Shown here one piece after another: positions 30,722 through 39,889 of a DNA stretch of 64,000 nucleotides. The notes under the pieces were generated by a model. The model was not told the origin of the DNA. It was given only the letters and a program-made list of their open reading frames with translations, and made no database searches. The DNA is taken from assembly GCF_005116465.1 (NCBI RefSeq), contig NZ_SWBM01000005.1, positions 1 through 64,000 on the forward strand, in the 5' to 3' direction. How positions within the stretch are numbered: the first letter of the stretch is position 1; every line of letters begins with the position of its first letter. The DNA is from Robertmurraya kyonggiensis (lineage in GTDB: Bacteria; Bacillota; Bacilli; Bacillales; Cytobacillaceae). Both the position numbers and the translations under genes were made by a program.

Positions 30722-31609
30722 ATGGATAAATGGGAAAAAATTTATGTGAATACATCTCGTGGTACTTTTGAACTTTTTGTTAAAGGTGAAGGTGAACCCA
30801 TTTGTGTTACTCATTTGTATTCTGAGTTTAATGAGACAGGTGATTACTTTGCGGAATCATTTGTAAATACACATAAAGTGTTTTTAGTAAATCTAAGGGA
30901 GGCAGGAAATTCTGCAAAGGCCTCCAAACCATACGAACTATCTTTTCAAGAATCCATAATTGACTTAGAAGCTATTCGTAAAGCATTAGGTCTTGATAAA
31001 TGGGGGTTTGCAGGGCATTCCACAGGTGGTATGTTAGGGGTTATTTATGGTATCTACTTTTCCAACAGTTTGAAATTCAATGTTATTGTAGGGGCAGCTG
31101 CAAGAGAGTATATGACATTTTCTCCAGACTGTATATACAATAAAGAACATCCGAATTATAGAAGAATGCAGAACCTAATTGAAGTCCTAAAACGTCCTGA
31201 TTTACCAATCGACTCAAGAAAGGAACTTAATAAAGAGAGGACAAAATTATCTCTATATGAGCCTGAAAGGTTTGATGAAGTTTTTTCATTAAATATACAG
31301 AAAAAAATATGTGCAATTAGATTGAATTATTTTAGCCGAGAAGTTCAAATATTTGATGTTACTAAAAAGCTGAAATTAATTACAACACCAACATTAATCA
31401 TTTGTGGAAAGTATGACGTTCAATGCCCTGTAACATACTCAATAGAAATGAAAGAGTTAATTCCAAATTCTAAACTAATTATATTTAATAAGAGCAATCA
31501 TTATCCTTTCTTGGAGGAGAAAGACCTTTTTGATAAAGAAATTAAAACTTTTATGATTGAGAGAACTGAAGCAATAAACTTAAAAGGTAACTTGCATATT
31601 CAACAGTAA
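30722..31609 (+). CDS. Alpha/beta hydrolase (proline iminopeptidase-like)
   Basis: A 295-residue alpha/beta hydrolase. The nucleophile elbow is GHSTGGM (about residue 100), followed by a helical cap region, Asp in CGKYDVQCPV and His in KSNHYPFLE, giving a full Ser-Asp-His triad. The family includes peptidases and esterases; the substrate cannot be assigned. TTGAGGCG precedes the ATG. Its terminator appears to be split by the group II intron that follows. Confidence 0.85.
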   Translation: MDKWEKIYVNTSRGTFELFVKGEGEPICVTHLYSEFNETGDYFAESFVNTHKVFLVNLREAGNSAKASKPYELSFQESIIDLEAIRKALGLDKWGFAGHSTGGMLGVIYGIYFSNSLKFNVIVGAAAREYMTFSPDCIYNKEHPNYRRMQNLIEVLKRPDLPIDSRKELNKERTKLSLYEPERFDEVFSLNIQKKICAIRLNYFSREVQIFDVTKKLKLITTPTLIICGKYDVQCPVTYSIEMKELIPNSKLIIFNKSNHYPFLEEKDLFDKEIKTFMIERTEAINLKGNLHIQQ

Positions 31610-31665
31610 GTTTGTGAAGTAATATACTTAAAGTAACGGAGGCTTTAGTAAAAAGACTGTCTTTT

Positions 31666-33519
31666 GTGTGCCAGGCATGGCAACTATCTAGGTGGTGAAA
31701 GTCCACTGTGGGGGTACACATCGACCAACCACTAAGGAAGCGCAAGGTACTTATCGTGAGGTAAGGGCTGGAGGAAGCGTGGAATAAAATCTTGGCTCGA
31801 CGAACAGAAATCTGATACTAAGGCTCTAGGAAGGGATAAGGCTCCAAGACAAGTCAAAGTCCAAAAGATGTGCGTAACTTTGTAGGGTAAATCAGGCGAG
31901 TAAAAGAGGAAAGATAGCTGTCTTACCCTGGGAGGTCTTGCGGATGTACATAGGTACAGTCGAAAAAGGTTTACCGCAAGAAGTCAGCAGAAGCCATAGT
32001 AATGAAGAAATTCATGAAGGGCTGAACAATTTATAGTGTTTCAACGCCACGAATGCGTAAGTGACCTACTCCGAATGTATTAATGGCAAAAGTATGAGAG
32101 TATCTCAAAGGATAACCAAAAAGGAGATATCACTTACTACGTGAAAGGATAGGAGAAACCAGTGTGGAACTTTTAGAACAGATTCTAAGTAATCAAAATA
32201 TGAACGAGGCCTACTTACGTGTCTATAGAAATAAAGGTGCAAGTGGGGTCGATGGAGTAACAGTCGATGAATTAAAGCAATATCTGAGAGAGAATAAAGA
32301 TGAGCTACGACAGCGCATCAGAACAAGAAAATACCAACCACAAGCTGCCTTAAGAGTGGAAATCCCAAAGGAAAATGGCAAGATGCGCAAGTTGGGAATA
32401 CCAACAGTAGTGGATAGAGTAGTTCAACAAGCCATTCATCAAGTTCTCAGTCCGATATTCGAAAGGCAATTCAGCGAATTCAGTTACGGATTTAGACCAA
32501 AAAGAAGTTGCGAGATGGCTATTATAAAAAGCTTGGAATTTCTGAATGACAGACACGATTGGGTAGTAGACATTGACCTTGAAAGATTCTTCGATACAGT
32601 TCATCACGATAAACTCATGCGAATTATTGCCAACACAATAGATGATGGAGACGTCATCTCCCTAATAAGAAAATATCTCGTTAGCGGGGTTATGGTAAAT
32701 GGAAAATATGAAGAAACACCAGTCGGGACTCCGCAAGGAGGCAACCTCAGTCCATTATTAAGCAATATTATGTTGAACGAACTTGATAAGGAACTAGAAG
32801 GAAGAGGACTACGATTCGTGAGATACGCTGATGACGCTCTTATCTTTGTGAAGAGCGGAAAAGCTGCGGAGAGAGTGATGAAATCAATCGTGCGATTTAT
32901 AGAAGGAAAACTAGGATTAATAGTCAATGTGGAGAAGAGTAAAATTTCTCGCCCAAAAGAATTAAAATTCTTAGGATTCGGGTATTATTACGACATTAAA
33001 AACAAGAGGTATCAAGCAAAACCCCATCCCATGTCAATACAAAAGTTTCAAAGGAAGCTTCGGAAATTAACAAAGCGAAACTGGAGTGTTCCACTAGACT
33101 TCCGAATTCTAAAACTAAAACAAGTCATACTTGGGTGGGTTAATTACTTTAGAATCTCGAATATGAAAAAAGCGATGAGTGAGATAGACGCGAAGCTTCG
33201 CTCCCGAATTAGAGTTATCATCTGGAAACAATGGAAGGTACCGAAGAAACAAGTTAAATCGCTTGTTCAGCTAGGGATTCCAAGGGAAGAGGCGAAAGGA
33301 TTAACTTTCTGTCGAAAAGGTTACCGGTACATCGGACTATCCAAAGTTGTTCAAAGAGCAATCTCAAACAAAAGACTGAAGCAGAGGGGGCTTCCCTCTG
33401 CTTTAGAACATTATCTAAAAGTACACACTGTAATATGAATTGAACCGCCGTATACGGAGCCGTACGTACGGTGGTGTGAGAGGGGCGAAAATAATCAATT
33501 TATTTTCCCTCTACTCGAT
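31666..33519 (+). mobile_element. Group II intron with reverse transcriptase
   Basis: The 5' end GTGTGCCAGGCATGG starts at 31666. About 500 nt of structured RNA domain I-III precede the reverse transcriptase in domain IV. Domain V is at about 33442-33477 (ACCGCCGTA and TACGGTGGT outer stem, TACGG/CCGTA inner stem) and domain VI at 33478-33512 with the branch A at 33513 and the end CTCGAT at 33519. Both flanks join into a hairpin terminator, so the boundaries are well supported. AAAAGA at 31863 or 31902 could be EBS1 against the exon TCTTTT. Confidence 0.88.
32164..33438 (+). CDS. ltrA: Group II intron reverse transcriptase/maturase
   Basis: A 424-residue intron-encoded protein. Reverse transcriptase blocks are complete: SYGFRPKRSC, DIDLERFFDTVHHDKL, GTPQGGNLSPLLSNI, and catalytic YADD at about residues 221-224. 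The maturase (X) domain follows from about residue 290. There is no C-terminal endonuclease domain, as in class C introns, which use transcription terminators as targets. GTG start after TAGGAG. No frameshift or stop, so it could be active. Confidence 0.93.
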   Translation: MELLEQILSNQNMNEAYLRVYRNKGASGVDGVTVDELKQYLRENKDELRQRIRTRKYQPQAALRVEIPKENGKMRKLGIPTVVDRVVQQAIHQVLSPIFERQFSEFSYGFRPKRSCEMAIIKSLEFLNDRHDWVVDIDLERFFDTVHHDKLMRIIANTIDDGDVISLIRKYLVSGVMVNGKYEETPVGTPQGGNLSPLLSNIMLNELDKELEGRGLRFVRYADDALIFVKSGKAAERVMKSIVRFIEGKLGLIVNVEKSKISRPKELKFLGFGYYYDIKNKRYQAKPHPMSIQKFQRKLRKLTKRNWSVPLDFRILKLKQVILGWVNYFRISNMKKAMSEIDAKLRSRIRVIIWKQWKVPKKQVKSLVQLGIPREEAKGLTFCRKGYRYIGLSKVVQRAISNKRLKQRGLPSALEHYLKVHTVI

Positions 33520-33599
33520 TGACGGTCCTTTTTTGGTGAGATTAACACAAATACTTTTTTGTACAGACTCTGCTACTTATTTATAGAGTTATTATTGCT

Positions 33600-33872
33600 C
33601 TAATCATCATTTTTGGAAGCTGTTTTGTCATCGATTTCAGCCCCCTCTACAATCTGGTCACCAATAGCACTACCTGAAACACCGCCTATGACAGTACCAA
33701 TTAGTCCATATTGTGCGCCTATCATAGCACCAGCAACGGCTCCATTTAAAGTTCCTGTTACTGCTGCTTCACCAAAGTCATTCTCAACATGATTAGCATT
33801 ACTGCTAGCTTGATTGTTGTCGCTTTCTTCTACATTTCCTCCAAAGTTATTGCGTTCGTTACTCTGATTCAT
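33600..33872 (-). CDS. Small glycine-zipper-like protein
   Basis: A 90-residue protein with an Asn/Ser/Glu-rich N-terminal third and a central GAVAGAMIGAQYGLIGTV-IGGVSGSAIG stretch containing repeated GxxxG spacing, typical of glycine-zipper membrane helices. The C terminus is acidic. No signal peptide is visible. AAGGAAGTG precedes the ATG. I do not assign a function; related small proteins occur in Bacillaceae. Confidence 0.6.
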   Translation of the reverse strand: MNQSNERNNFGGNVEESDNNQASSNANHVENDFGEAAVTGTLNGAVAGAMIGAQYGLIGTVIGGVSGSAIGDQIVEGAEIDDKTASKNDD

Positions 33873-34022
33873 TTACTCACTTCCTTGTTTAATAATGGGG
33901 AATATGATCAAACCATCCTAAACATATACTACCCAGCTGAAGTAGTTTTACTCAATATATATTGCTTCAAGATATGTTTGTCTTATCGGTAGCCATATTT
34001 TCTTGTATAACCAACAGGTCTA

Positions 34023-34088
34023 TAATTCAAGAAGGATTATCGTTTATTTTTGTTGAAGTTATTCTATTAACGAAGCAGAAGAGTTGAA
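34023..34088 (+). repeat. Intergenic tail repeat (hairpin plus TTGTTGAAGTTAT)
   Basis: TAATTCAAGAAGGATTA is followed by TATTTTTGTTGAAGTTATTC and AACGAAGCAGAAGAG. The first two parts recur at 28180-28220 (AATCCAAGAAGGATTA, then TATTTTGTTGAAGTTAT), and a looser version follows the VOC gene at 36202-36250. The rest of 33873-34141 contains no supported gene. Confidence 0.5.
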
Positions 34089-34141
34089 GAATTAAGTAAA
34101 TTTAGAGTTGTATCTTAAAGTTTTAAGTTAGGGGTGATCAT

Positions 34142-34285
34142 GTGGAGGTTTTTGGAATTATGGGGTTCTCATTCGGAGCTATGGGATTTACTTTCGGACT
34201 TATTGCTTTTACAACAGCAATGACTAGTAGTAATAAAGTAAAAGAACTTGAAAAGAGAATTGATGATTTAGAGGGGAAATCGTGA
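34142..34285 (+). CDS. Small single-pass membrane protein
   Basis: A 47-residue protein starting at GTG with TTAGGGGTG upstream. Residues about 5-28 form one hydrophobic helix (GIMGFSFGAMGFTFGLIAF), followed by a charged coiled-coil tail (KVKELEKRIDDLEGK). Small proteins of this shape are common in Bacillaceae but the role is unknown. The gap to the next gene (34286-34464) holds nothing recognised. Confidence 0.6.
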   Translation: MEVFGIMGFSFGAMGFTFGLIAFTTAMTSSNKVKELEKRIDDLEGKS

Positions 34286-34464
34286 ACAAAGTTTCAAGAA
34301 AAAGGGTGCTTTAATGCGATAAGTTCAGTAGCTCATTGTACTATAGAGCAGTTTAGTCTATGAATAGTCATTAGCTTTTTTTCAATAATGTGCCGGATTA
34401 CCAATAAACGATTGCGAAAACAATTTCATTTTGAAGTAATTGGTATTAAAAGGTTAGGAGTGTC

Positions 34465-34932
34465 ATGGGGGATGATATGGGGAGATATGAGGTAAAGCAA
34501 ATAAAAAATTTGTTAGATTTTAACTTGAATAGATTTTTAGAAAAAAGCAAAGAAGAGGGCTTTCGTTTTGTAGAAAGATTAGTAAATGATTATAAGGATG
34601 GCAGCAATACTTTCAACCATTTTGGAGAAGGGTTATTTGGCGTGTTTAATGAAGAAGGAGTACTTGTTGCCATTGGTGGATTAAATAATGACCCATTCTC
34701 AAAAGAACAATATATTGGTAGGTTGAGAAGGTTTTATGTCATTAAAGAGTACAGGAGAACGGGTATAGGAAGTCTTTTAGTAACAAAGATAATTGACGAA
34801 GCAAAAAGGTATTATAAAATATTGGTGCTTCATACAGATAGTGAACAGGCTGATAAATTTTATACTTCTATAGGATTTATAAAGACCGATTTTTATCCGA
34901 ATTCAAGTCACTATATGGAGTTGAAAAGCTAA
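34465..34932 (+). CDS. GNAT family N-acetyltransferase
   Basis: A 155-residue GNAT protein. The acetyl-CoA loop is RRTGIGSLL at about residues 95-103 within VIKEYRRTGIGSLLVTKII, and the last strands YKILVLHTDSEQADKFYTSIGF complete the fold. The acceptor is unknown. TTAGGAG precedes ATG at a short spacing, so ATG 34477 is an alternative start. It is a single-gene unit. Confidence 0.85.
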   Translation: MGDDMGRYEVKQIKNLLDFNLNRFLEKSKEEGFRFVERLVNDYKDGSNTFNHFGEGLFGVFNEEGVLVAIGGLNNDPFSKEQYIGRLRRFYVIKEYRRTGIGSLLVTKIIDEAKRYYKILVLHTDSEQADKFYTSIGFIKTDFYPNSSHYMELKS

Positions 34933-35238
34933 AGTGTTTTAAATTAGATTGTAGCTTTAGGAATAGCCCTGTATGAAGAAAATCAAAGGGATCTTCTCGC
35001 TTGTGATGCTAAAATCGAATCCTGAGGTTCTAAGTAAGTTGCAGGCTAAGTTTCAATTAATCTTAAATCTGGGCTAGTTTAACTGAATAAAATAGTTGTA
35101 ATAATAGAAAGGTTGGGTTAAATAAGAATAGCTCTCTTTTTAGATAGTCGAATAGTGTAATCTAAAGTAGAGAACTTTAAGTTAAGTATCCACAAATTAA
35201 ATGGCAACCAAATATATCATTTGTAAGGGAGAATAACA
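34933..35238. other. Gene-free accessory spacer
   Basis: About 300 nt, AT-rich, with several stops in all frames. Nothing recognisable beyond a GTATCCACA (8 of 9 to the DnaA box) near 35189. It may be decayed coding sequence, but no match can be named. Confidence 0.4.
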
Positions 35239-36153
35239 ATGACAAATCTTATCCAAAGAATCGTTCCAAATTTGTGGTATGACAAAGAAGCAATTGAAGC
35301 AGCAGAGTTTTATGCTTCCGTATTCCCGGAATCATCAGTTACGAATATAACAACTCTTAAAGACACACCCTCAGGTGACGCAGATTTAGTTATGTTTGAA
35401 GTGTGGGGACAGGAATTTATGGCAATTAGTGCAGGACCATACTTCAAAATTAATCCTTCGGTGTCTTTCATGGTTAATTTTGATCCATCTCGAGATAAAG
35501 ATGCGAGTGAAAAATTAAGTGAAGTTTGGAACAAATTGTCGATAGGAGGCACTGCATTAATGCCTCTTGATAAATATCCATTCAGTGAAAAATTTGGTTG
35601 GATTGAAGACAAATATGGTTTGTCGTGGCAGTTATTCCTTACGAATCCAGAAGGGGAAGAGAGGCCAGCAATCATACCATCACTGCTGTTTGTTGGAGAT
35701 AATTGTGGTAAAACAGAAGAGGCCATTCATTTTTATACATCTGTTTTTAAAAATGCAAAGCTGGGTCATATCGCCCGCTATCCTCAAGGAATGGAGCCTG
35801 ATAAAGAAGGAACCATTATGTTTTCTGAATTCATGCTTGAGAATCAGTGGTTTACTGCAATGGATAGTGCACATGAACATCACTTTAACTTCAACGAGGC
35901 CATCTCGTTTATGGTCTACTGTGATTCCCAAGAAGAGCTTGATACCTATTGGGAGAAGTTGTCGGCGGTGCCTGAAGCCGAACAATGCGGTTGGCTAAAA
36001 GATCAATTTGGTGTGTCATGGCAAATTGTTCCGAAACAAATGGACGAAATGATGAGGAACGGAACACCAGAGCAAATTAATCGTGTCAATCAGGCTACTC
36101 TTAAAATGAAAAAACTTGATCTTGCAAAGTTACATGAAGCATACAATGGGTAG
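35239..36153 (+). CDS. Two-domain VOC/PhnB-like protein
   Basis: A 304-residue protein made of two homologous halves of the VOC (3-dmu-9_3-mt, PhnB-like) family. Each half repeats an I.P.L.(F/Y)...EAI.FY.SVF pattern and ends in F-G-(V/L)-SWQ. Single-domain relatives are sometimes labelled 3-demethylubiquinone methyltransferase, but that activity is not supported for this fold. Probable metal-dependent small-molecule binding; substrate unknown. AAGGGAG precedes the ATG. Confidence 0.82.
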   Translation: MTNLIQRIVPNLWYDKEAIEAAEFYASVFPESSVTNITTLKDTPSGDADLVMFEVWGQEFMAISAGPYFKINPSVSFMVNFDPSRDKDASEKLSEVWNKLSIGGTALMPLDKYPFSEKFGWIEDKYGLSWQLFLTNPEGEERPAIIPSLLFVGDNCGKTEEAIHFYTSVFKNAKLGHIARYPQGMEPDKEGTIMFSEFMLENQWFTAMDSAHEHHFNFNEAISFMVYCDSQEELDTYWEKLSAVPEAEQCGWLKDQFGVSWQIVPKQMDEMMRNGTPEQINRVNQATLKMKKLDLAKLHEAYNG

Positions 36154-36201
36154 TGAAAAAACTATGTCAGTTAATTAACGAATCTTTTTAAAACAATTTG
36201 A

Positions 36202-36235
36202 AGCTATTCTTCTTCAAGCAGGAGAATAGCTTTTT
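36202..36235 (+). terminator. Terminator after the VOC gene
   Basis: AGCTATTCT and AGAATAGCT pair around a TCTTCAAGCAGG loop, followed by TTTTTC and then TTGTTGAACTAG, the tail also seen in weaker form at 28210 and 34050. Confidence 0.8.
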
Positions 36236-36278
36236 CTTGTTGAACTAGTTCAATAAATAAATCCAAGGAGATAAGATT

Positions 36279-36740
36279 TTGAGATTACTAGTAATGTTGC
36301 AATCAAATGATTTGGGAGAAGTAGTGAATATAGATAGTGAAGTGATAGGAAACGATAGCAGGCGTGATTACATCAAAAAGGCTATTGATGAAGCTAGATG
36401 CATAGGTATCAAACAGGAGAATGAGTTTATGGGATACTTGATTTTTGATACCCACTTCTTCGATTGTAGTTTTATTTCTTTGCTCATTGTTAAACCAACA
36501 GAAAGAAGAAAGGGATATGCCACTTCACTTATCCAGCATTTTATAAGTGTGGCACCTACCACGAAAATTTTTTCTTCTACGAACCAATCAAATAGACAGA
36601 TGCATGAGGTATTTAAGAAAAATGGTTTTATCCAAAGTGGGTATGTCGACAATCTAGACGAAGGCGACCCTGAGATCATTTATTTTAGGAACAAAAAAGG
36701 GGAAAGTTACTATGAGCTTTTATATAACAAGAGAAAATAA
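36279..36740 (+). CDS. GNAT family N-acetyltransferase
   Basis: A 153-residue GNAT protein with the acetyl-CoA motif RRKGYATSL (VKPTERRKGYATSLIQHF) and a C-terminal MHEVFKKNGFIQSGY strand-helix. Start is TTG 36279 with AAGGAGAT upstream; ATG 36294 is possible. Its end overlaps the next GNAT gene by 29 nt, so the two are cotranscribed. Acceptor unknown. Confidence 0.8.
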   Translation: MRLLVMLQSNDLGEVVNIDSEVIGNDSRRDYIKKAIDEARCIGIKQENEFMGYLIFDTHFFDCSFISLLIVKPTERRKGYATSLIQHFISVAPTTKIFSSTNQSNRQMHEVFKKNGFIQSGYVDNLDEGDPEIIYFRNKKGESYYELLYNKRK

Positions 36741-37140
36741 TAATGAATACAAGAATCATATCCATAACGAGCTTTACAAGTTCAATTTAGCACATTTTCC
36801 AGAGGATTTAGTAGGGCGATATGAGCAAGTAAACCTTTATATAAAAGGGGAAAACGATGAGATTCGTGGTGGGTTATTAGCTGAAATCTGTTGGAACTGG
36901 CTAGAGATTCACACATTTATGATCGACGAAGATATTCGAAGAGATGGTCATGGTACCAAATTATTAAATGAAATAGAAACGATTGCAAGAGAACGAAATT
37001 GCGATTTTATAAAATTTGATACTTTGAGTTTTCAAGCATTAGGATTTTACGAGAAAAATGGGTATCAAGTATATGGAAGTATCGATAATGTGGGTAGAGA
37101 ATTTACGCATTATTATTTGAAGAAAGATTTAAGTTATTAA
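36712..37140 (+). CDS. GNAT family N-acetyltransferase
   Basis: A 142-residue GNAT protein with RRDGHGTKLL as acetyl-CoA loop and ALGFYEKNGYQVYG near the C terminus. It lies in overlap with the preceding GNAT gene but is not its close copy. Acceptor unknown. The ribosome site GGGGAAAG is modest, consistent with coupling to the upstream gene. Confidence 0.82.
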   Translation: MSFYITRENNNEYKNHIHNELYKFNLAHFPEDLVGRYEQVNLYIKGENDEIRGGLLAEICWNWLEIHTFMIDEDIRRDGHGTKLLNEIETIARERNCDFIKFDTLSFQALGFYEKNGYQVYGSIDNVGREFTHYYLKKDLSY

Positions 37141-37208
37141 TGAATTCCCTCTATAGATAGTATGTTGAAATTATACATAAAAAGGAAATTGAGGGGGAGG
37201 CTTAAAAA

Positions 37209-37471
37209 TTGATTTACATAAATGGTAGGTTAATAGTGTATCTAGCAATTATAGGATATTTGTTAATTCGCGGAATTTTAATAGGTAGAAAATATAGAAA
37301 GCAAATTCAGGTTGATTTTAAATTCATAGTGTAGGTTGTAGTCCACTTGCGCTGATAAATGTTGCACTTGCACAAGGGAAGAATAGGGCGGGATTAAACT
37401 AGTTTTTGCTTTCTCATGTATTGGGTCCATTAGCAACACTAATTTCGTTATTTGTAGAAAAGATAAACTAA
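37209..37471 (+). pseudogene. Decayed small membrane protein gene
   Basis: A good GAGGGGGAGG site precedes TTG 37209. The first frame gives a hydrophobic N-terminal half (LIVYLAIIGYLLIRGILIG) ending at a TAG near 37332. A shifted frame continues with CSPLALINVALAQGKNRAGL, an in-frame TAG, then SHVLGPLATLISLFVEKIN. The pieces look like one small membrane protein broken by a frameshift and a stop. The remaining gap to 37734 holds no gene. Confidence 0.5.
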
Positions 37472-37734
37472 ATTTCAAAATAATTAAAATAAGTTAATAA
37501 ACCTACATCTGTATTAATACTCTTCAATGAAGGAGTTGTTTAGATAAAGAAGGGAAATATACATCAAGTATGTTTGCTCAATGTAACCCACGAGTGTAGT
37601 CAATTATTAGCTAAGAAATAGTCAACGTGATGGAAGGTCTTCTGTTAAAAAGGAATGAATATATATAAAGCATTTACCTGCTTTTTGGAAATATGATTAG
37701 ATAATAATAATCGGTCACGAAGGAGGAGAATATA

Positions 37735-38199
37735 TTGATTACCTTTCCTATTCATCCACTACTTGTGCATTTTCCGATTGCATTATTTTTATTTGGAGTA
37801 TTCATACAAATAATTGCATTTTGGAAACCTACTTTCTATGAGAAAATGGCAACGTATCTCTTTCTAGGAGGAATAGTGGGTGGGATTCCAACATATTTAA
37901 CAGGGAAATTAGATGAGGATTATGCAGAAGACTATTTTGGTGAAGACGTTAAAGACATAATAGAGATTCATGAGATTCTTGGGATAACCACACTAATTGT
38001 ATTTAGTAGTATTGTCATAATTAAGCTAATTTTTAGAGATAAAAAGAGTATGCGCATACTTGTAATATTACTTTCACTTATTGGTGCAGGACTTATATCT
38101 TTCACCGGGCACCTAGGTGGGCAAATTGTGTACAATGACCAGCAGCTTCCTGAACTCCAAATTGATGACGGTTTTGAATTTGAATATGAAAATGATTAG
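37735..38199 (+). CDS. DUF2231 membrane protein
   Basis: A 154-residue integral membrane protein with four hydrophobic helices. The N-terminal IHPLLVHFPIALFLFG, with its conserved His residues, marks the DUF2231 family, seen in some redox-associated membrane proteins. The C terminus is acidic. TTG start with AAGGAGGAG upstream. Function unknown. Confidence 0.8.
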   Translation: MITFPIHPLLVHFPIALFLFGVFIQIIAFWKPTFYEKMATYLFLGGIVGGIPTYLTGKLDEDYAEDYFGEDVKDIIEIHEILGITTLIVFSSIVIIKLIFRDKKSMRILVILLSLIGAGLISFTGHLGGQIVYNDQQLPELQIDDGFEFEYEND

Positions 38200-38243
38200 G
38201 CGTGAATTAGAGTAAATAGATAGACAGATGTTACACTCAATGG

Positions 38244-38417
38244 TTAATTGGTAAAAATGTGTGGATTGGTTCAAACGCAACAATCCTACCTTACCTGACG
38301 ATTGGGGAAAATTCTGTTGTGGCGGCCGGGGCAGTTGTCACGAAGGCTGTTCCAGAAAATATGGTTGTTGCAGGAGTGCCAGCGAAAGTTATAAAGTCTA
38401 TAAATGAAAACATTTGA
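38244..38417 (+). pseudogene. 3' fragment of a hexapeptide-repeat acetyltransferase
   Basis: An open frame of 57 codons without a start encodes the C-terminal part of a left-handed beta-helix acyltransferase: [40 protein letters not shown] and VPAKVIKSI. Intact members (maltose or xenobiotic acetyltransferases) are about 180-210 residues, so two thirds are missing. The upstream 40 bp do not continue the fold. Confidence 0.85.
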
Positions 38418-38436
38418 ACATACAGCGATGAAGAAA

Positions 38437-38477
38437 AAACGGCATTAGCCCTATAAAATATAGAGCTAATGCCGTTT
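38437..38477 (-). terminator. Terminator of the second sigma/anti-sigma operon
   Basis: AAACGGCATTAGC and GCTAATGCCGTTT form a 13-bp perfect stem with further CTATA/TATAG pairing. On the - strand it ends in TTTTTTC, 9 bp after the stop of the anti-sigma gene. Confidence 0.85.
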
Positions 38478-38485
38478 CTCTATTT

Positions 38486-39889
38486 CTATCTTAAATCAAA
38501 CTCAATTGCTAAATCTGAAAACACCTTATAACTAGCATCGTCCATAAAAAGCTCTAAGGATTCTGGGTTTTCTACTTTTGGATAGGTTACTTCAATAAGA
38601 TTGTCTTGTTTTTTATAAGAAATTGCCTTAAATAATTCCACAGTTTCATGGTTTATTATTGTTGGAACTCTAGGTAATGATGGGTCTAAATCCATTTCAT
38701 AATAGACAACCGTTTTATCATTATCATGAATAATCTTTTCTACTCTAATTTTTGAATCTGTGTCCAGAATAGCTCCTTCTTGGAAAGGGGCGGTAAACTC
38801 ATTCCAATTTAATCCGTTTCCGTCGCTTGTCGCTTCAACTCCATTAAATGTAACAATATACGGGACTATTTTAAAGGAATAGGCGTCATTTCCTCTAGGT
38901 ATTTCAATAGTTTCATTTTTAGTTCTCTCAGAAATAATAGGATCATAGGCATTTGCACCATTACTGTATGATCCCGATGCCCGGCTAAAGTACACAACTC
39001 CATCTGGTCCAAAAGCCACGATTGAGCTAAAAAGAAAACTATTTTCAGGCATATTTTCTTCAAGCTTTATGGAGGTTGTCGTATTTAGTTTTAAAAGTGA
39101 AGGAGTCAAATGAGCTTCATTTATCGAGAGTCTATTTCCTGTCTTGTCTGTTTTTTCAGCTATGTCAGATTGCTGAATATCCTCTTCTTCTTTTGGCATA
39201 TCAAAGGAAAAAGACCAATTTCCTTCAATCTCATTTATTAATTGTATTTTGATTTCTATTTCAGGTTCAGTGGATAAATTTCCTAAATCTGTGAATTGAA
39301 TGATATTCCCTTCAGCGACTAATTCTTCTGTATTCAGTCCACCAAAACCACTGGTGCCTTTGGACTCCCCATTCACAATCAGGTCCATAGTAATGTTAGT
39401 TTCTTTATCAGTCTCTATTGAGCTAATCGGGTCTAACCGAAGTGAAATAGCCATGCGCTGGTTATCAATATATCCCTCTTCTAAAATGACTTTAATACCT
39501 TTGTCTTCAGACGCTAGTGATATATTTTGAGTATTTCCTTCAAGTGCCATTCTTTTTAAACCTTCATCCCCTTTGTTAAAAAAGATACTATCTGAGTAGG
39601 GAATAGCTGCATGATTTGGTTTTGAAGCAGATTTCTCAGGACTAGGAGTAACTAAGGTTCTGTTACCATCAATGCCAAACCCTGGAGAGTAAGAAGAAAA
39701 TAATAATGCTCCAATGGCTAGAACGAAAACAGATGCAATTCCTACAATGATGTTATGTTTAATATTGAAGGAACGATTTTTACTCTTTTTTGCAGACAGT
39801 AACGCTGCCTGAACGGTATCATTAACTTTTTTTGTTGGTACGGATACGTGGTCTACCATACTTTTAATCTCTCGTTGAAGTTTGTCCAT
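38486..39889 (-). CDS. DUF4179-type membrane anti-sigma factor
   Basis: A 467-residue protein. A cytosolic segment (residues 1-45) is followed by one transmembrane helix (IIVGIASVFVLAIGALLFSS) and a large extracytoplasmic domain with beta-rich repeats. It overlaps the ECF sigma gene by 26 nt, the usual sigma/anti-sigma layout. ATG at 39889 is chosen because GGAGGCG lies 7 nt upstream. It resembles the 28.9-kb anti-sigma in design but is larger and clearly diverged. Confidence 0.75.
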   Translation of the reverse strand: MDKLQREIKSMVDHVSVPTKKVNDTVQAALLSAKKSKNRSFNIKHNIIVGIASVFVLAIGALLFSSYSPGFGIDGNRTLVTPSPEKSASKPNHAAIPYSDSIFFNKGDEGLKRMALEGNTQNISLASEDKGIKVILEEGYIDNQRMAISLRLDPISSIETDKETNITMDLIVNGESKGTSGFGGLNTEELVAEGNIIQFTDLGNLSTEPEIEIKIQLINEIEGNWSFSFDMPKEEEDIQQSDIAEKTDKTGNRLSINEAHLTPSLLKLNTTTSIKLEENMPENSFLFSSIVAFGPDGVVYFSRASGSYSNGANAYDPIISERTKNETIEIPRGNDAYSFKIVPYIVTFNGVEATSDGNGLNWNEFTAPFQEGAILDTDSKIRVEKIIHDNDKTVVYYEMDLDPSLPRVPTIINHETVELFKAISYKKQDNLIEVTYPKVENPESLELFMDDASYKVFSDLAIEFDLR

